Shown here: positions 1-6,755 of the stretch, piece after piece | How the letters are laid out: every line of letters starts with the position of its first letter | Position numbering within the stretch: the stretch's first letter is position 1 | NCBI GenBank assembly: GCA_947074225.1 | Contig: CAMTOX010000107.1 | Span: forward strand, 1 to 6,755 | Direction of reading: 5' to 3' | Source of the DNA: an uncultured bacterium | Lineage (GTDB): Bacteria > Bacteroidota > Bacteroidia > Bacteroidales > Paludibacteraceae | Length of the DNA: 6,755 bases | Notes under the pieces: generated by a model | The model's input: the letters and a program-made list of their open reading frames with translations, nothing else | What the model was told of the DNA's origin: nothing | Databases searched by the model: none | Translations under genes and position numbers: made by a program

Positions 1-86
1 ATGAACAATAATATTCAATGCAAAGCAAAATCTAATTTTATGGAAATATAAAAAAGAGAAAATCAAGATGTAACGAAATCTTCATT

Positions 87-101
87 AACAACTTTGTTGT
101 T
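87..101. repeat. Short inverted repeat in the leader
   Basis: AACAAC (87-92) and GTTGTT (96-101) are perfectly complementary around a TTT spacer. It is AU-rich and would be only a weak RNA hairpin. It could equally be an operator-like palindrome for a dimeric regulator. The sequence alone does not show which, and chance is possible in such AT-rich DNA. Confidence 0.35.
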
Positions 102-116
102 TTAAATACAAACAAG

Positions 117-132
117 ATACCCATCCGGGTAT
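117..132 (+). promoter_or_regulatory. GC-containing hairpin in the 5' leader
   Basis: ATACCC (117-122) pairs perfectly with GGGTAT (127-132) across the four-base loop ATCC. It is the most GC-rich spot in an otherwise AT-rich leader, 54 bases before the start codon, so it stands out. No U-run follows, so it does not look like an intrinsic terminator. It may be a 5' UTR stem affecting mRNA stability or an operator; both are inferences. Confidence 0.4.
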
Positions 133-164
133 GGTTATCAAAATTATCAAATAATTCATGCATA

Positions 165-188
165 TAAACGAAAAAAAAAGAAATCATG
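165..188 (+). promoter_or_regulatory. A-rich translation start region without Shine-Dalgarno
   Basis: A run of nine A (171-179) followed by GAAATC leads directly into the ATG at 186. There is no GGAGG-like sequence at the usual distance, which fits the known weak use of Shine-Dalgarno pairing and preference for A-rich leaders in Bacteroidota. It supports 186 as the start: the upstream ATG at 155-160 is in another frame, and the ATG at 186 opens directly into a signal peptide. Confidence 0.55.
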
Positions 189-260
189 AAAAAACCTACT
201 TATTTTAAAAGTTTCTTGATTGCTATTATGTTTTTAATAGGAATTGGAAACAGTTGGGGA
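186..260 (+). other. Sec signal peptide of the giant protein
   Basis: Residues 1-25 have a basic start (MKK and Lys8), a hydrophobic core around residues 10-20 rich in Ile, Leu and Phe, and a short polar end before SWG-Gln26. Gln directly after the cut is common in Bacteroidota exported proteins. No lipobox cysteine is present, so signal peptidase I processing is expected. Confidence 0.85.
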
Positions 261-3200
261 CAGATCGATACTATTTATAGTTGCGATTTTTATTCTCTTA
301 GTACTTATTCCTATTCTTTGAACCATACAGCAACCTTAAATGGTAAGGATTGGCTTATTAGTACATCTCAATATAATGGCGGTGTCTTCTATTTAGGATG
401 CAATAGTAGTAATTCAGCAAAAGGTGTATTAGCTGGTGCTGCTGCTACCAATCCTAATAATACTGGTGTATGGGATGATGTAATATCTATTCTTACCACT
501 GTAGACGGACAATATTCAGCCGCAGCTCAAGCATACGCAATGTTGTTTGATAATGCTTGTTCTCAGGTTACAGATATTAAAGTAACATGGCAAGGAGGAA
601 ATAATGCGTTCCAAGTCTATTTATTTGGTGACTCAGGAAATGGTTTCCAACTATTGTCATCTACAAATTATGCAACTTCAGGGACAGCAATTGAAGGGTT
701 TGTTGAATGGTCAGGCAATAAGACTAACTATAATAAATTAGCAATAGTTGCAAGACCTGGAACTGCAACTGGGAATGCAACAAATAAGACTATAAGAATG
801 TCAGAGGTATTTATATTGAATAAAACTATCGATCAAAATGCTTTTGAGTCTCCTGTTATAACTCCTGCTTCAGGTCAATACCGCACTGCTCAAACAGTAA
901 CTCTAGGCAGCTATGGTAACGACACCACTATTTATTATACTACCAATGGTGATGACCCAAAGGCTCAAGGTACTACACTTAACACTTACACTGCTCCTTT
1001 TACAGTAAGTCAAAGCACAACAGTTAAAGCTATTGCTGTTTCTGGTACTGATACAAGTGCAGTTTCCACTGCTACTTATACATTTCCTATTGAGGTAGCA
1101 GATATTGCTGCTTTTCTTGCTGCAGCAAACATTGAAAACAGTACAAGTTCAACTAGCTATACCGGTACTACGGAATATAAAATTACCGGTCCATTAACTG
1201 TTACATATCAAAATGGTAGTTTTCTTTATGTTCAGGACAATAGCGGTAGCTTGGCCATTTATGGGGAAACAACCTCAACCCTTAATAATGGTGATGTTTT
1301 AACAGGTGTATATGGCACATATCGTAACTATTATAACTTACCTCGTCTAGATAATCCGATTTTACCTACTGCTACTGTAGGAACAGAGGTAAACCCAACA
1401 ATTATTTCCATTATGCCTACTCTGCCACAAGCAAGTGAATATGTAAAATTAGAAGGGGTTACTTTTACTTCTGATCCTGCATATAGTACTTCAAGTATTA
1501 AGAATGGTACCATTAGCTTTGACAACTCTGAACTCACCATACGCGATAACTTCCGTTTAGGTGTTGAGATTAATACCGCTAGAACATACACTATTGTTGG
1601 ACTTGTAGTTCCTTATAATAGTTCTATACAAGTCTTTCCTATCTCTATCACCGAGATTATCCCTGCCGATCCAAGTTTGTTTATTGATGGTATAGAAGAT
1701 AATATGTATGACTTCGGAGAGGTTGTGTTGGGTCAAACCACCTCAGTTACATGTACTATAAGTGCTGTGAATCTTACAGGTAATCTATCTTTAGTAAGTT
1801 CTAATACAGCATTTGCTGTTTCTCCTTCAAGCCTTACACCAACAGATGGAACTATTGAAGAAACTCTAGTTACTATTACTTATACGGCTACTTCTATAAC
1901 CGAAGATATTGCAACTATTACAATTAGTGGTGGTGGTATCACTTCAGAAGAGATTCTAGTGGCCGGAACAGCTGTTTATCCTCAAATAGTAGCTCCGGTA
2001 GCTACCAATGCAACAAATATTTTAGGCACGTCGTTTACTGCTAATTGGAATGCAGTTACTGATGCAAGTTCATATTTGTTATTTGTAGAGAAAATGATGC
2101 CAAAACCAATAAATCGTATCTCTAATGGTTCTTTTGAAGATGGAACCTCTGGATGGTCAATGGAAACTGGATTTGGAATAAATACTGATGAAACATATGA
2201 GGGAACAAATTCTGTTTATATTTCTGCTAATGCTACGAAGAAACTTGCTCAATCTTCTATTCCAGTGATTGAAGGAGAGGAGATTGTAATCTCATACTGG
2301 TATTTCATGGAAAACACATCAACAGGTAGTGGTTTAAGAATTTGGAGTACTTGGACAGGATCTTCATCAGTAGGTAATATTCAACCAAGTACCTATGAAA
2401 AAACATTAGGTGTATGGACTCAAAAAAGCATTATAGTAACTGTGCCAGAAGGTGCTACAGCCTTAAATTTTGAAATAAGAGTCTATAGTGGAGCAAAGGT
2501 ATATATTGATAAGATTGAAATAAACGAGGTTCCTTTAGCTAATATACCTTTAGAGAATTCTCCTTACACTTCTACAACTACATCCTATGCAATCTCCGGA
2601 GTAGAATTAAATACTGAATATCAATATAATGTAGTGGCTCAAGGTACTAATTATAGCGATTCTGATCCAAGTAATATAATTACAGTTACAACCCTAGCTA
2701 ATAATCCTGATGTACCATCTTTGGTGGTTACTACAGCAGAAGATACTATTGACGCTCAAGATGGATTAATATCATTACGTGAGGCTATTAATTACGCTTT
2801 TGCCGACATTGCTACTGGTGCCCTTAAAGTTGATGGAAGATATGTCATTACATTTGATCCAACTGTATTTACATCGACAAACAATACTCTCTTCTTAGAC
2901 TCATCGATTATATTCACAGTGAATCAATTTAATCTATTCACAGGTGGATTAACAATACAAGGTTTAGAAAATGTTGTTATAAGTGTAGATGGTACAAGTT
3001 GTGGTCGTTTGTTTACAATTGAGACAGGAAACATTATTTCAATGTTTAATATGAATATTGTAAATGGTTCTGGACTTTCTGGTGCTGGAGTATACAACGA
3101 AGGTATCCTTACAATAGTAAATTCTACATTAGCGAATAATGTGGCTTATATGAATGGTGGAGCAATTTTCAATGTTGGTACACTTAATATAGTAAATTCT

Positions 3201-5939
3201 ACGCTAACGAATAATGGTGGTAACAATGGTGGTGGTATCTTTAATAATGATGGTACTGTAAATGTTATCAATTCTATTATTGCTGGTAACTTCAATTATT
3301 TTGGTGCCGATATTACTTCAATAGATGGTTCAGTTTATCTTTATTCAAGTATTATTGGAAGAATGTTTGACGATGTATCTGAAGAGATAGATAGTTATTC
3401 TGATGTATCTATTTCTGATATTTTTGTCTCTGTAGAGAATAATCAAGCTGTTATGGGAATGAATGGTATATTCCCAATTATTTCTAATGGTGCAGCCTCA
3501 GGTAAAGGAGTTTATGTGTGGTATAGTGCAAATTATAGTGCTTTGGCTATATCTAAAACAGAAACTGGAGCAAAAACATATCTACTTGGCTCAACAGGAG
3601 CAGATGTACTTCTCTCTAAAGACCAAATAGGTCAAACAATTACTGGTTTAGCAAGTATAGGTAGTGTTTTCGCACCTTATACTGCTCCAATTATTAATCC
3701 AATTGTAGCTCCTGTTACCATATGTAATAATAGTGCATTAGCTTTAACAGTTCCAACTGTAGATCTACAAGGTTTCCAAGCTGGTATTTCTGGATGGGAG
3801 CTTTCACAAGATTCTATATTTGACATTGTCTCTATTTATACAAATCAGCTATTATCTGATTCATGCAATGGTTGGTATTTACGTTATTTTGCTGCAAACG
3901 AAAATGCTACAGCATATAGTAATGCAGTGACTATTTCAGTATTGAGCGATGTGATATTAAACGATGTGGTTAATCAGTTCTTCTGTCCAGCGTCGGAATC
4001 TACAGCAATTATATTTAGTGCTACTAACACTGGTGGAACTTTGCGTACAACATGGACAAATAGTAATAGTTCAATTGGTTTGGCAGCAAATGGGGAAGGA
4101 AATATTCCTTCATTTACGACAGTGAATGCTACAAATGCTGCTGTTGAAGCTACTATTACAGTAACGCCTTATTATACTATTAATGCATTAGAGTGTGCTG
4201 GCGAAAGTAAAATATTTACTATTACTATTCTTCCTACAGTTACAATGGAAGCAGTAGCTAGTCAAACTGTATGTAACAATAGTTCAGTTTCTGCTATTAC
4301 ATTTGCATCTGCTATAACCGATGGAACTATGCGTTATGCATGGACTAATGATAATAGTACTATTGGATTGGCAGCATCTGGCGAAGGAAATATTGCAGAA
4401 TTTATAGCTACAAATAGTGGTGCAACATCTGCTATAGCTACTATTACAGTTACCCCATATACTATTTTAGGAGGTGTTGAGTGTGAAGGGACACCAATTA
4501 TCTTTACCATTACAGTAAATGCAGAAACTGTTATCAACGCTGTTTCCAGCCAAGTTGTTTGTAATGGTTCTGAAACTGAAGTTGTTGAATTCTCAACTTC
4601 TAATAGTGATGCTGCCATGCGTTATGTATGGACCAATGATAATACTTCAATAGGTTTAGCTGCTTCAGGTGAAGGAAATATCGCAGCATTTGATGCAGTA
4701 AATAGTGGATTGACCGTAGAAACAGCAACCATTACAGTAACTCCATATGCTACAATAGGTGAAGATGAGTGTGAAGGCGAAGTATTGACATTCACAATTA
4801 CTGTAGCTCCAAATGCAATGGTTAATAGTGTAGCTAATATTGAAACTTGTCAAAATGGTATCGTAAATGAGATTCAGTTCGCAACTACAAATACAGATGC
4901 AACAATGCGTTACGAGTGGACAAATAGCAATATTTCAATAGGTTTGGATGCTTCAGGCGAAGGTAATATACCTCAATTTACCGCTCATAATACTACAACA
5001 TCTGCTGTAGTGGCTACAATAACTGTGACTCCATATATTACTGTTGGTTCAGTAGAATGCGAAGGCGCTGAAATGCAATTTACCATAACAGTAAATCCTG
5101 CTGCAGTAGTTAATACTATAGCCGATCAAGTTGTATGTAATGGTGATTTGACTCAAGCAATTTTGTTTACTACACCTACACAAGGTACAGTACGTTATGA
5201 ATGGAGTAATAACAATACAAACATTGGTTTGGCTGCAAGCGGTAACTCAGATATCGATGCATTTACTGCTATAAATAATGGAGAACTTAAAGAAGTTGCT
5301 GTTGTTACAGTAATACCTTATTTAGATGTAGATGGTACAGAATGGGCAGGTGCTCCTGTTTCATTCTCTATTACTGTAAATCCTACTGTTACAGTAAATC
5401 GTATAGAAGATATTGAGGCGGTTCATAATGATACGTTGCCTACTATTGTCTTTACCTCTAATAGTACAGATGGTACTGTACGTTATGTATGGAGTAATGA
5501 CAATACAGCTATAGGTCTTGCAGGAGCTGGCGAAGGAAATATTGAAGATTTAGTTGTCACTAACACTACTAATAGTCCTATTTCTGCAAATGTTACAGTA
5601 ACTCCTCATTATAGTTTTGGAGAAGTAGAATGTGAAGGCGAACCTCATACCTTTATGATTACTGTGAACCCACAAGTTGAAACAGGTATTGAAGATGTTA
5701 TATTGAATGGCAATATCACAATAAGTGCATATCCTAATCCGGTACGTAATGTTGTTACTATTGAAATGAATCAATATCCTGTTGGAGATTATTTACGCGT
5801 AATAGATATGAATGGCGCGGTTATTATCACACAACAAATAAACTCAGAATCTATTCAACTTGATATGACAAATCTTCCTGCAGGGGTTTATACTATTATG
5901 GTAAATGCACAAGCTGTTAGAGTAGTAAAAGTGAATTAA
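186..5939 (+). CDS. Giant multidomain T9SS-exported surface protein (PKD-like repeats, beta-helix, nested FnIII/CBM-like)
   Basis: A 1917-residue secreted protein, probably a cell-surface adhesin or glycan-binding protein; no catalytic domain was recognised. Modules in order: signal peptide (1-25, likely cut before Gln26); unclassified beta-rich domain (27-220) with Cys33, Cys72 and Cys125; chitobiase-C-like domain (221-300, with YYTTNGDDP); OB-fold-like domain of the Bacteroidota surface type (303-493, with SFLYVQDNSGSLAIYG); ASPM/choice-of-anchor-D-like Ig domain (493-598); FnIII (599-838) interrupted by a carbohydrate-binding jelly roll (636-782); degenerate CSLREA motif (845-869) and parallel beta-helix (to about 1060); unclassified Ig-like segment (1164-1253); six PKD-like repeats (1254-1829); type A sorting domain (1830-1917). 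In Bacteroidota such a protein crosses the inner membrane by Sec and the outer membrane by T9SS, and is usually anchored after removal of the C-terminal domain. It has its own leader and terminator, so it is probably monocistronic. The surface location is well supported; the ligand is unknown. Confidence 0.93.
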   Translation: MKKPTYFKSFLIAIMFLIGIGNSWGQIDTIYSCDFYSLSTYSYSLNHTATLNGKDWLISTSQYNGGVFYLGCNSSNSAKGVLAGAAATNPNNTGVWDDVISILTTVDGQYSAAAQAYAMLFDNACSQVTDIKVTWQGGNNAFQVYLFGDSGNGFQLLSSTNYATSGTAIEGFVEWSGNKTNYNKLAIVARPGTATGNATNKTIRMSEVFILNKTIDQNAFESPVITPASGQYRTAQTVTLGSYGNDTTIYYTTNGDDPKAQGTTLNTYTAPFTVSQSTTVKAIAVSGTDTSAVSTATYTFPIEVADIAAFLAAANIENSTSSTSYTGTTEYKITGPLTVTYQNGSFLYVQDNSGSLAIYGETTSTLNNGDVLTGVYGTYRNYYNLPRLDNPILPTATVGTEVNPTIISIMPTLPQASEYVKLEGVTFTSDPAYSTSSIKNGTISFDNSELTIRDNFRLGVEINTARTYTIVGLVVPYNSSIQVFPISITEIIPADPSLFIDGIEDNMYDFGEVVLGQTTSVTCTISAVNLTGNLSLVSSNTAFAVSPSSLTPTDGTIEETLVTITYTATSITEDIATITISGGGITSEEILVAGTAVYPQIVAPVATNATNILGTSFTANWNAVTDASSYLLFVEKMMPKPINRISNGSFEDGTSGWSMETGFGINTDETYEGTNSVYISANATKKLAQSSIPVIEGEEIVISYWYFMENTSTGSGLRIWSTWTGSSSVGNIQPSTYEKTLGVWTQKSIIVTVPEGATALNFEIRVYSGAKVYIDKIEINEVPLANIPLENSPYTSTTTSYAISGVELNTEYQYNVVAQGTNYSDSDPSNIITVTTLANNPDVPSLVVTTAEDTIDAQDGLISLREAINYAFADIATGALKVDGRYVITFDPTVFTSTNNTLFLDSSIIFTVNQFNLFTGGLTIQGLENVVISVDGTSCGRLFTIETGNIISMFNMNIVNGSGLSGAGVYNEGILTIVNSTLANNVAYMNGGAIFNVGTLNIVNSTLTNNGGNNGGGIFNNDGTVNVINSIIAGNFNYFGADITSIDGSVYLYSSIIGRMFDDVSEEIDSYSDVSISDIFVSVENNQAVMGMNGIFPIISNGAASGKGVYVWYSANYSALAISKTETGAKTYLLGSTGADVLLSKDQIGQTITGLASIGSVFAPYTAPIINPIVAPVTICNNSALALTVPTVDLQGFQAGISGWELSQDSIFDIVSIYTNQLLSDSCNGWYLRYFAANENATAYSNAVTISVLSDVILNDVVNQFFCPASESTAIIFSATNTGGTLRTTWTNSNSSIGLAANGEGNIPSFTTVNATNAAVEATITVTPYYTINALECAGESKIFTITILPTVTMEAVASQTVCNNSSVSAITFASAITDGTMRYAWTNDNSTIGLAASGEGNIAEFIATNSGATSAIATITVTPYTILGGVECEGTPIIFTITVNAETVINAVSSQVVCNGSETEVVEFSTSNSDAAMRYVWTNDNTSIGLAASGEGNIAAFDAVNSGLTVETATITVTPYATIGEDECEGEVLTFTITVAPNAMVNSVANIETCQNGIVNEIQFATTNTDATMRYEWTNSNISIGLDASGEGNIPQFTAHNTTTSAVVATITVTPYITVGSVECEGAEMQFTITVNPAAVVNTIADQVVCNGDLTQAILFTTPTQGTVRYEWSNNNTNIGLAASGNSDIDAFTAINNGELKEVAVVTVIPYLDVDGTEWAGAPVSFSITVNPTVTVNRIEDIEAVHNDTLPTIVFTSNSTDGTVRYVWSNDNTAIGLAGAGEGNIEDLVVTNTTNSPISANVTVTPHYSFGEVECEGEPHTFMITVNPQVETGIEDVILNGNITISAYPNPVRNVVTIEMNQYPVGDYLRVIDMNGAVIITQQINSESIQLDMTNLPAGVYTIMVNAQAVRVVKVN
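264..845 (+). other. Unclassified N-terminal beta-rich domain
   Basis: Residues 27-220 follow the signal peptide and precede the chitobiase-C-like domain. The segment has alternating hydrophobic strands, aromatic residues (Trp97, several Tyr and Phe), many Gly, Ser and Asn, and three cysteines (33, 72, 125). It resembles the jelly-roll lectin-like domains often placed first in Bacteroidota T9SS cargo, but no family could be named from the sequence. Confidence 0.45.
846..1088 (+). other. Chitobiase/beta-hexosaminidase C-terminal-like domain
   Basis: Residues 221-300 show the family pattern: a P-x-I-x-P-x-S-G-x-Y start, a T-V-T-L strand, the IYYTTNGDDP block (usually YT-x-DG-x-DP in the family), a loop ending TYTAPF, and the closing TVKAIAVSG strand. 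In known proteins this small beta domain is an accessory module to enzymes or adhesins and has no catalytic residues. Confidence 0.8.
1092..1664 (+). other. OB-fold-like Bacteroidota surface domain
   Basis: Residues 303-493 begin with a short helical DIAAFLAAA segment and then a beta-barrel-like pattern: YKITGPLTV, SFLYVQDNSGSLAIYG, LNNGDVLTGVYGTY, YNLPRLDNP, and the later EYVKLEGVTF strand and YTIVGLVVPY strand. This fits the OB-fold domains (DUF5689/DUF6359-like) often found next to chitobiase-C-like modules. Which of those families it belongs to cannot be settled here. Confidence 0.6.
1983..2699 (+). other. Fibronectin type III domain split by an inserted carbohydrate-binding-like jelly roll
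   Basis: Residues 600-635 read as the first half of an FnIII domain of the Bacteroidota type (ATNATNILGTSFTANWNAV, then SSYLLFVE). Residues 783-838 read as the second half (SYAISGVELNTEYQYNVVAQ, then SNIITVTTL). Between them, residues 636-782 carry a domain resembling CBM4/9 jelly rolls: SNGSFEDGTSGW at the start, a TYEGTNSVYIS strand, EEIVISYWYF, a WTQKSIIVTVPEGA stretch and the closing KVYIDKIEI strand. Neither FnIII half is complete without the other, so insertion fits better than three consecutive domains. Confidence 0.65.
2718..3674 (+). other. CSLREA-like motif and parallel beta-helix domain
   Basis: Residues 845-869 match the CSLREA start seen at the head of many secreted beta-helix proteins (VVTTAEDTIDAQDG then SLREAIN), but Ile862 stands where the usual Cys would be. 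Residues about 900-1060 form a right-handed parallel beta-helix with Asn-rich turns and repeated strands (ILTIVNSTLANN, TLNIVNSTLTNN). Residues about 1061-1163 are a less regular tail, like the end of choice-of-anchor-Q proteins. No pectate-lyase or other polysaccharide-lyase active site was recognised, so binding is more likely than cleavage. Confidence 0.7.
3030..3329 (+). repeat. Four in-register 25-residue beta-helix coils (75-bp repeat)
   Basis: Four consecutive 25-codon units run 949-973, 974-998, 999-1023 and 1024-1048, with part of a fifth after them. Each starts with a strand such as ILTIVNSTL, TLNIVNSTL or TVNVINSII, passes through an Asn/Gly turn, and ends in Gly. Units two and three are also alike at the DNA level: 3114-3140 and 3189-3215 match at 24 of 27 bases, exactly 75 bases apart. 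This indicates growth by duplication of single coils. Confidence 0.75.
3675..3944 (+). other. Unclassified Ig-like segment before the PKD-like array
   Basis: Residues 1164-1253 contain an APVTICNNSALALTVPT start that resembles the opening of the PKD-like repeats, but the rest differs: there is no WTN-x-N, IGLAASGEGNI or TVTPY block. It instead has GWELSQDS, a second Cys in DSCNGWYLRYF, and a NAVTISVL final strand. It is about the size of one Ig-like domain. It may be a diverged family relative that caps the array. Confidence 0.45.
3945..5672 (+). repeat. Six tandem PKD-like domain repeats, about 288 bp each
   Basis: The units are 3945-4235, 4236-4523, 4524-4811, 4812-5099, 5100-5384 and 5385-5672 (97, 96, 96, 96, 95 and 96 residues). 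The consensus has a V-C-N start, a RY-x-W-(T/S)-N-x-N block, IGLAASGEGNI-x-x-F, a T(I/V)TVTPY strand, an ECEG block and a FTITVNP end. This is the PKD-like family common in Bacteroidota surface proteins, where arrays act as spacers or adhesive stalks. DNA similarity is moderate, for example around GGCGAAGGAAATATT, so these are old duplications. Units 5 and 6 have each lost one conserved cysteine, and unit 5 also lacks GEGNI (it has GNSDI). Confidence 0.88.
5673..5936 (+). other. T9SS type A C-terminal sorting domain
   Basis: Residues 1830-1917 have the standard order of the family: YPNPVRN (1849-1855), strand VVTIEM, YLRVIDMNGAVI (1869-1880), a QLDMTNLPAGVYTIMV block (1891-1906), and the final VRVVKVN strand. 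This domain directs export through the type IX secretion system; it is normally cleaved on arrival and the protein attached to the surface. The match is close and complete. Confidence 0.95.
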
Positions 5940-5945
5940 TATCGC

Positions 5946-5971
5946 ATACTATCTTAATTACTAGATAGTGT
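5946..5971. repeat. Small hairpin between the stop codon and the terminator
   Basis: ACTATCT (5948-5954) pairs with AGATAGT (5963-5969), extended by a G-U and an A-U pair to nine pairs, with an eight-base loop. It begins six bases after the stop codon at 5937-5939. No U-run follows. It may act as an extra 3' stabilising stem ahead of the terminator. Confidence 0.45.
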
Positions 5972-5978
5972 ATAAATT

Positions 5979-6020
5979 AAATAAGGCTCGACAAAATAAT
6001 TTGTCGAGCCTTATTTTTTT
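5979..6020. terminator. Strong intrinsic terminator, probably bidirectional
   Basis: A perfect 17-pair stem, 5979-5995 with 6000-6016, closes on an ATAA loop; its centre GGCTCGACAAA is GC-rich. On the + strand it runs into seven T (6014-6020), the classic intrinsic form for the giant gene. On the - strand it lies about 20 bases after the stop of the beta-barrel gene and is followed by a T-rich tail (from 5978 downward), so it can serve that gene too. Convergent genes sharing one terminator is a common arrangement. Confidence 0.9.
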
Positions 6021-6036
6021 ATAAACATCTTTCATT

Positions 6037-6708
6037 TTAGAAAGACCAACCCAAACGAATTGCAGGAACAACATTGAAACCTACTTCGTTAGTGTTAGTA
6101 AAGTCTTTTGATTTACTTGTGTCGGTAGCGCCATCTACAGTTACATCTGTGGTGTTGCTATTTTCACGTAAGTTGTTTACGCCTAATCCAATTTCAACAC
6201 CCATGTATAAACCACGATACAAGAATACATCAACACCAGTTACAACGTTTAAACCTAATAAATAGTCAGTACCTTTAACTACCGATTTATTATCGGTTGT
6301 ACTGTTCTTTAATTCAGTTCTGTTGTTATAAATACCAAAACCCAAGTCCATACCAATATATGGAGAAATACGATCGTTTCCTTCAAAGTGGTATTCAAAA
6401 CCAGGGAAGAAAGTAACCATCATTTGGTCAGTGACTGTTTTTGTATAGTCATCACTATTATTTGCGTAATCTTTTACCTCTTTATTAGTATTGTCAAATC
6501 CTAATTGTAAACGCAAACACCATGAATCATTAAAGAACAATCTACCTTTTGCACCATAAGCAGGTAAATCTATTGCATTGTTTGAAGTTGTGGAAAGTGG
6601 ATTAAATAATACCTCCATAGTCCAAACCATAGGATCAAATCTGTATTGGGCAAAAGCTCCGCAAACTGCAATTAATAAAATACCAATTGTGCATACAATT
6701 TTTTTCAT
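6037..6708 (-). CDS. Small outer-membrane beta-barrel protein
   Basis: A 223-residue protein of the general outer-membrane beta-barrel type. Residues 1-20 are a signal peptide (MKKIVC..., hydrophobic core, AFA then Gln21). The mature part shows alternating strands with aromatic girdle residues and flexible polar loops: KGRLFFNDSWCLRLQLGF (54-71), TDQMMVTFFPGFEYHF (93-108), ISPYIGMDLGFGIY (114-127), TDYLLGLNVVTGVDVFLY (147-164), GLYMGVEIGLGV (166-177), and a closing EVGFNVVPAIRLGWSF (208-223). The last residue is Phe, the usual C-terminal signal for BAM-mediated insertion. A barrel of about eight strands fits the length. The opening WTMEVLFNP and the FFNDSWCLRLQLGF block recall the BT1926-type proteins of Bacteroidales, but this is a tentative likeness. 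It is convergent with the giant gene and separately transcribed; its function is unknown. Confidence 0.85.
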   Translation of the reverse strand: MKKIVCTIGILLIAVCGAFAQYRFDPMVWTMEVLFNPLSTTSNNAIDLPAYGAKGRLFFNDSWCLRLQLGFDNTNKEVKDYANNSDDYTKTVTDQMMVTFFPGFEYHFEGNDRISPYIGMDLGFGIYNNRTELKNSTTDNKSVVKGTDYLLGLNVVTGVDVFLYRGLYMGVEIGLGVNNLRENSNTTDVTVDGATDTSKSKDFTNTNEVGFNVVPAIRLGWSF

Positions 6709-6755
6709 AATAAAGATAATTAAGTCTTGTGCCTACTCTTTTATGGATTTTCGGC
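6709..6755 (-). other. Start of the upstream region of the beta-barrel gene
   Basis: Only 47 bases upstream of the start codon are in the window. There is no Shine-Dalgarno before the start codon at 6706-6708, and the adjacent sequence is AT-rich. A TATCTTTA directly before the start resembles the Bacteroidota -7 element, but it lies too close to the ATG and has no -33 partner. The true promoter probably lies beyond the window edge. Confidence 0.4.

Larger units (their letters stand above)
1..185. other. Non-coding leader upstream of the giant surface-protein gene
   Basis: This AT-rich stretch holds no convincing gene. A 16-codon open frame begins at the first base and stops at 49-51, but it is too short and featureless to call. 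The region has a run of short inverted repeats (65-69 with 78-82, 87-92 with 96-101, 117-122 with 127-132), then an A-rich stretch reaching the start codon at 186. No clear Bacteroidota promoter pair (TTTG near -33 and TAnnTTTG near -7) could be placed with confidence. A TTTG at 93-96 lies within one inverted repeat, but no good -7 match follows at the right spacing. The promoter of the downstream gene probably lies here or beyond the left edge. Confidence 0.6.

Overview
The window looks like a chromosomal segment from an AT-rich Bacteroidota genome, most likely order Bacteroidales. The evidence is the type IX secretion (T9SS) C-terminal sorting domain on the large protein, the PKD-like repeats and OB-fold-like and chitobiase-C-like surface modules typical of that phylum, A-rich leaders without a Shine-Dalgarno, and a small outer-membrane beta-barrel protein ending in aromatic Phe. 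No genus can be assigned from the sequence alone.

Layout: positions 1-185 are a non-coding leader with short inverted repeats and an A-rich translation start region. Positions 186-5939 (+) hold one very large gene for a 1917-residue secreted mosaic protein. Its order is signal peptide, unclassified N-terminal beta domain, chitobiase-C-like domain, OB-fold-like domain, Ig-like (choice-of-anchor-D/ASPM-like) domain, a fibronectin III domain apparently split by an inserted carbohydrate-binding-like jelly roll, a degenerate CSLREA motif leading into a parallel beta-helix of 25-residue coils, an unclassified Ig-like segment, six tandem PKD-like repeats of about 96 residues, and a T9SS type A sorting domain. 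Positions 5940-6036 hold two hairpins, the second a strong, probably bidirectional terminator between convergent genes. Positions 6037-6708 (-) encode a 223-residue outer-membrane beta-barrel protein, with the start of its upstream region at 6709-6755.

Together these are cell-envelope functions: a giant cargo exported across the outer membrane by T9SS and probably attached to the cell surface, and next to it a convergent, separately transcribed beta-barrel protein. Nothing shows that the two work together. No enzyme active site, defence module, mobile element, CRISPR array, tRNA or rRNA is evident. The most unusual features are within the large protein: the nested domain, the regular beta-helix coils, and the decay of conserved cysteines in the last two PKD-like repeats.
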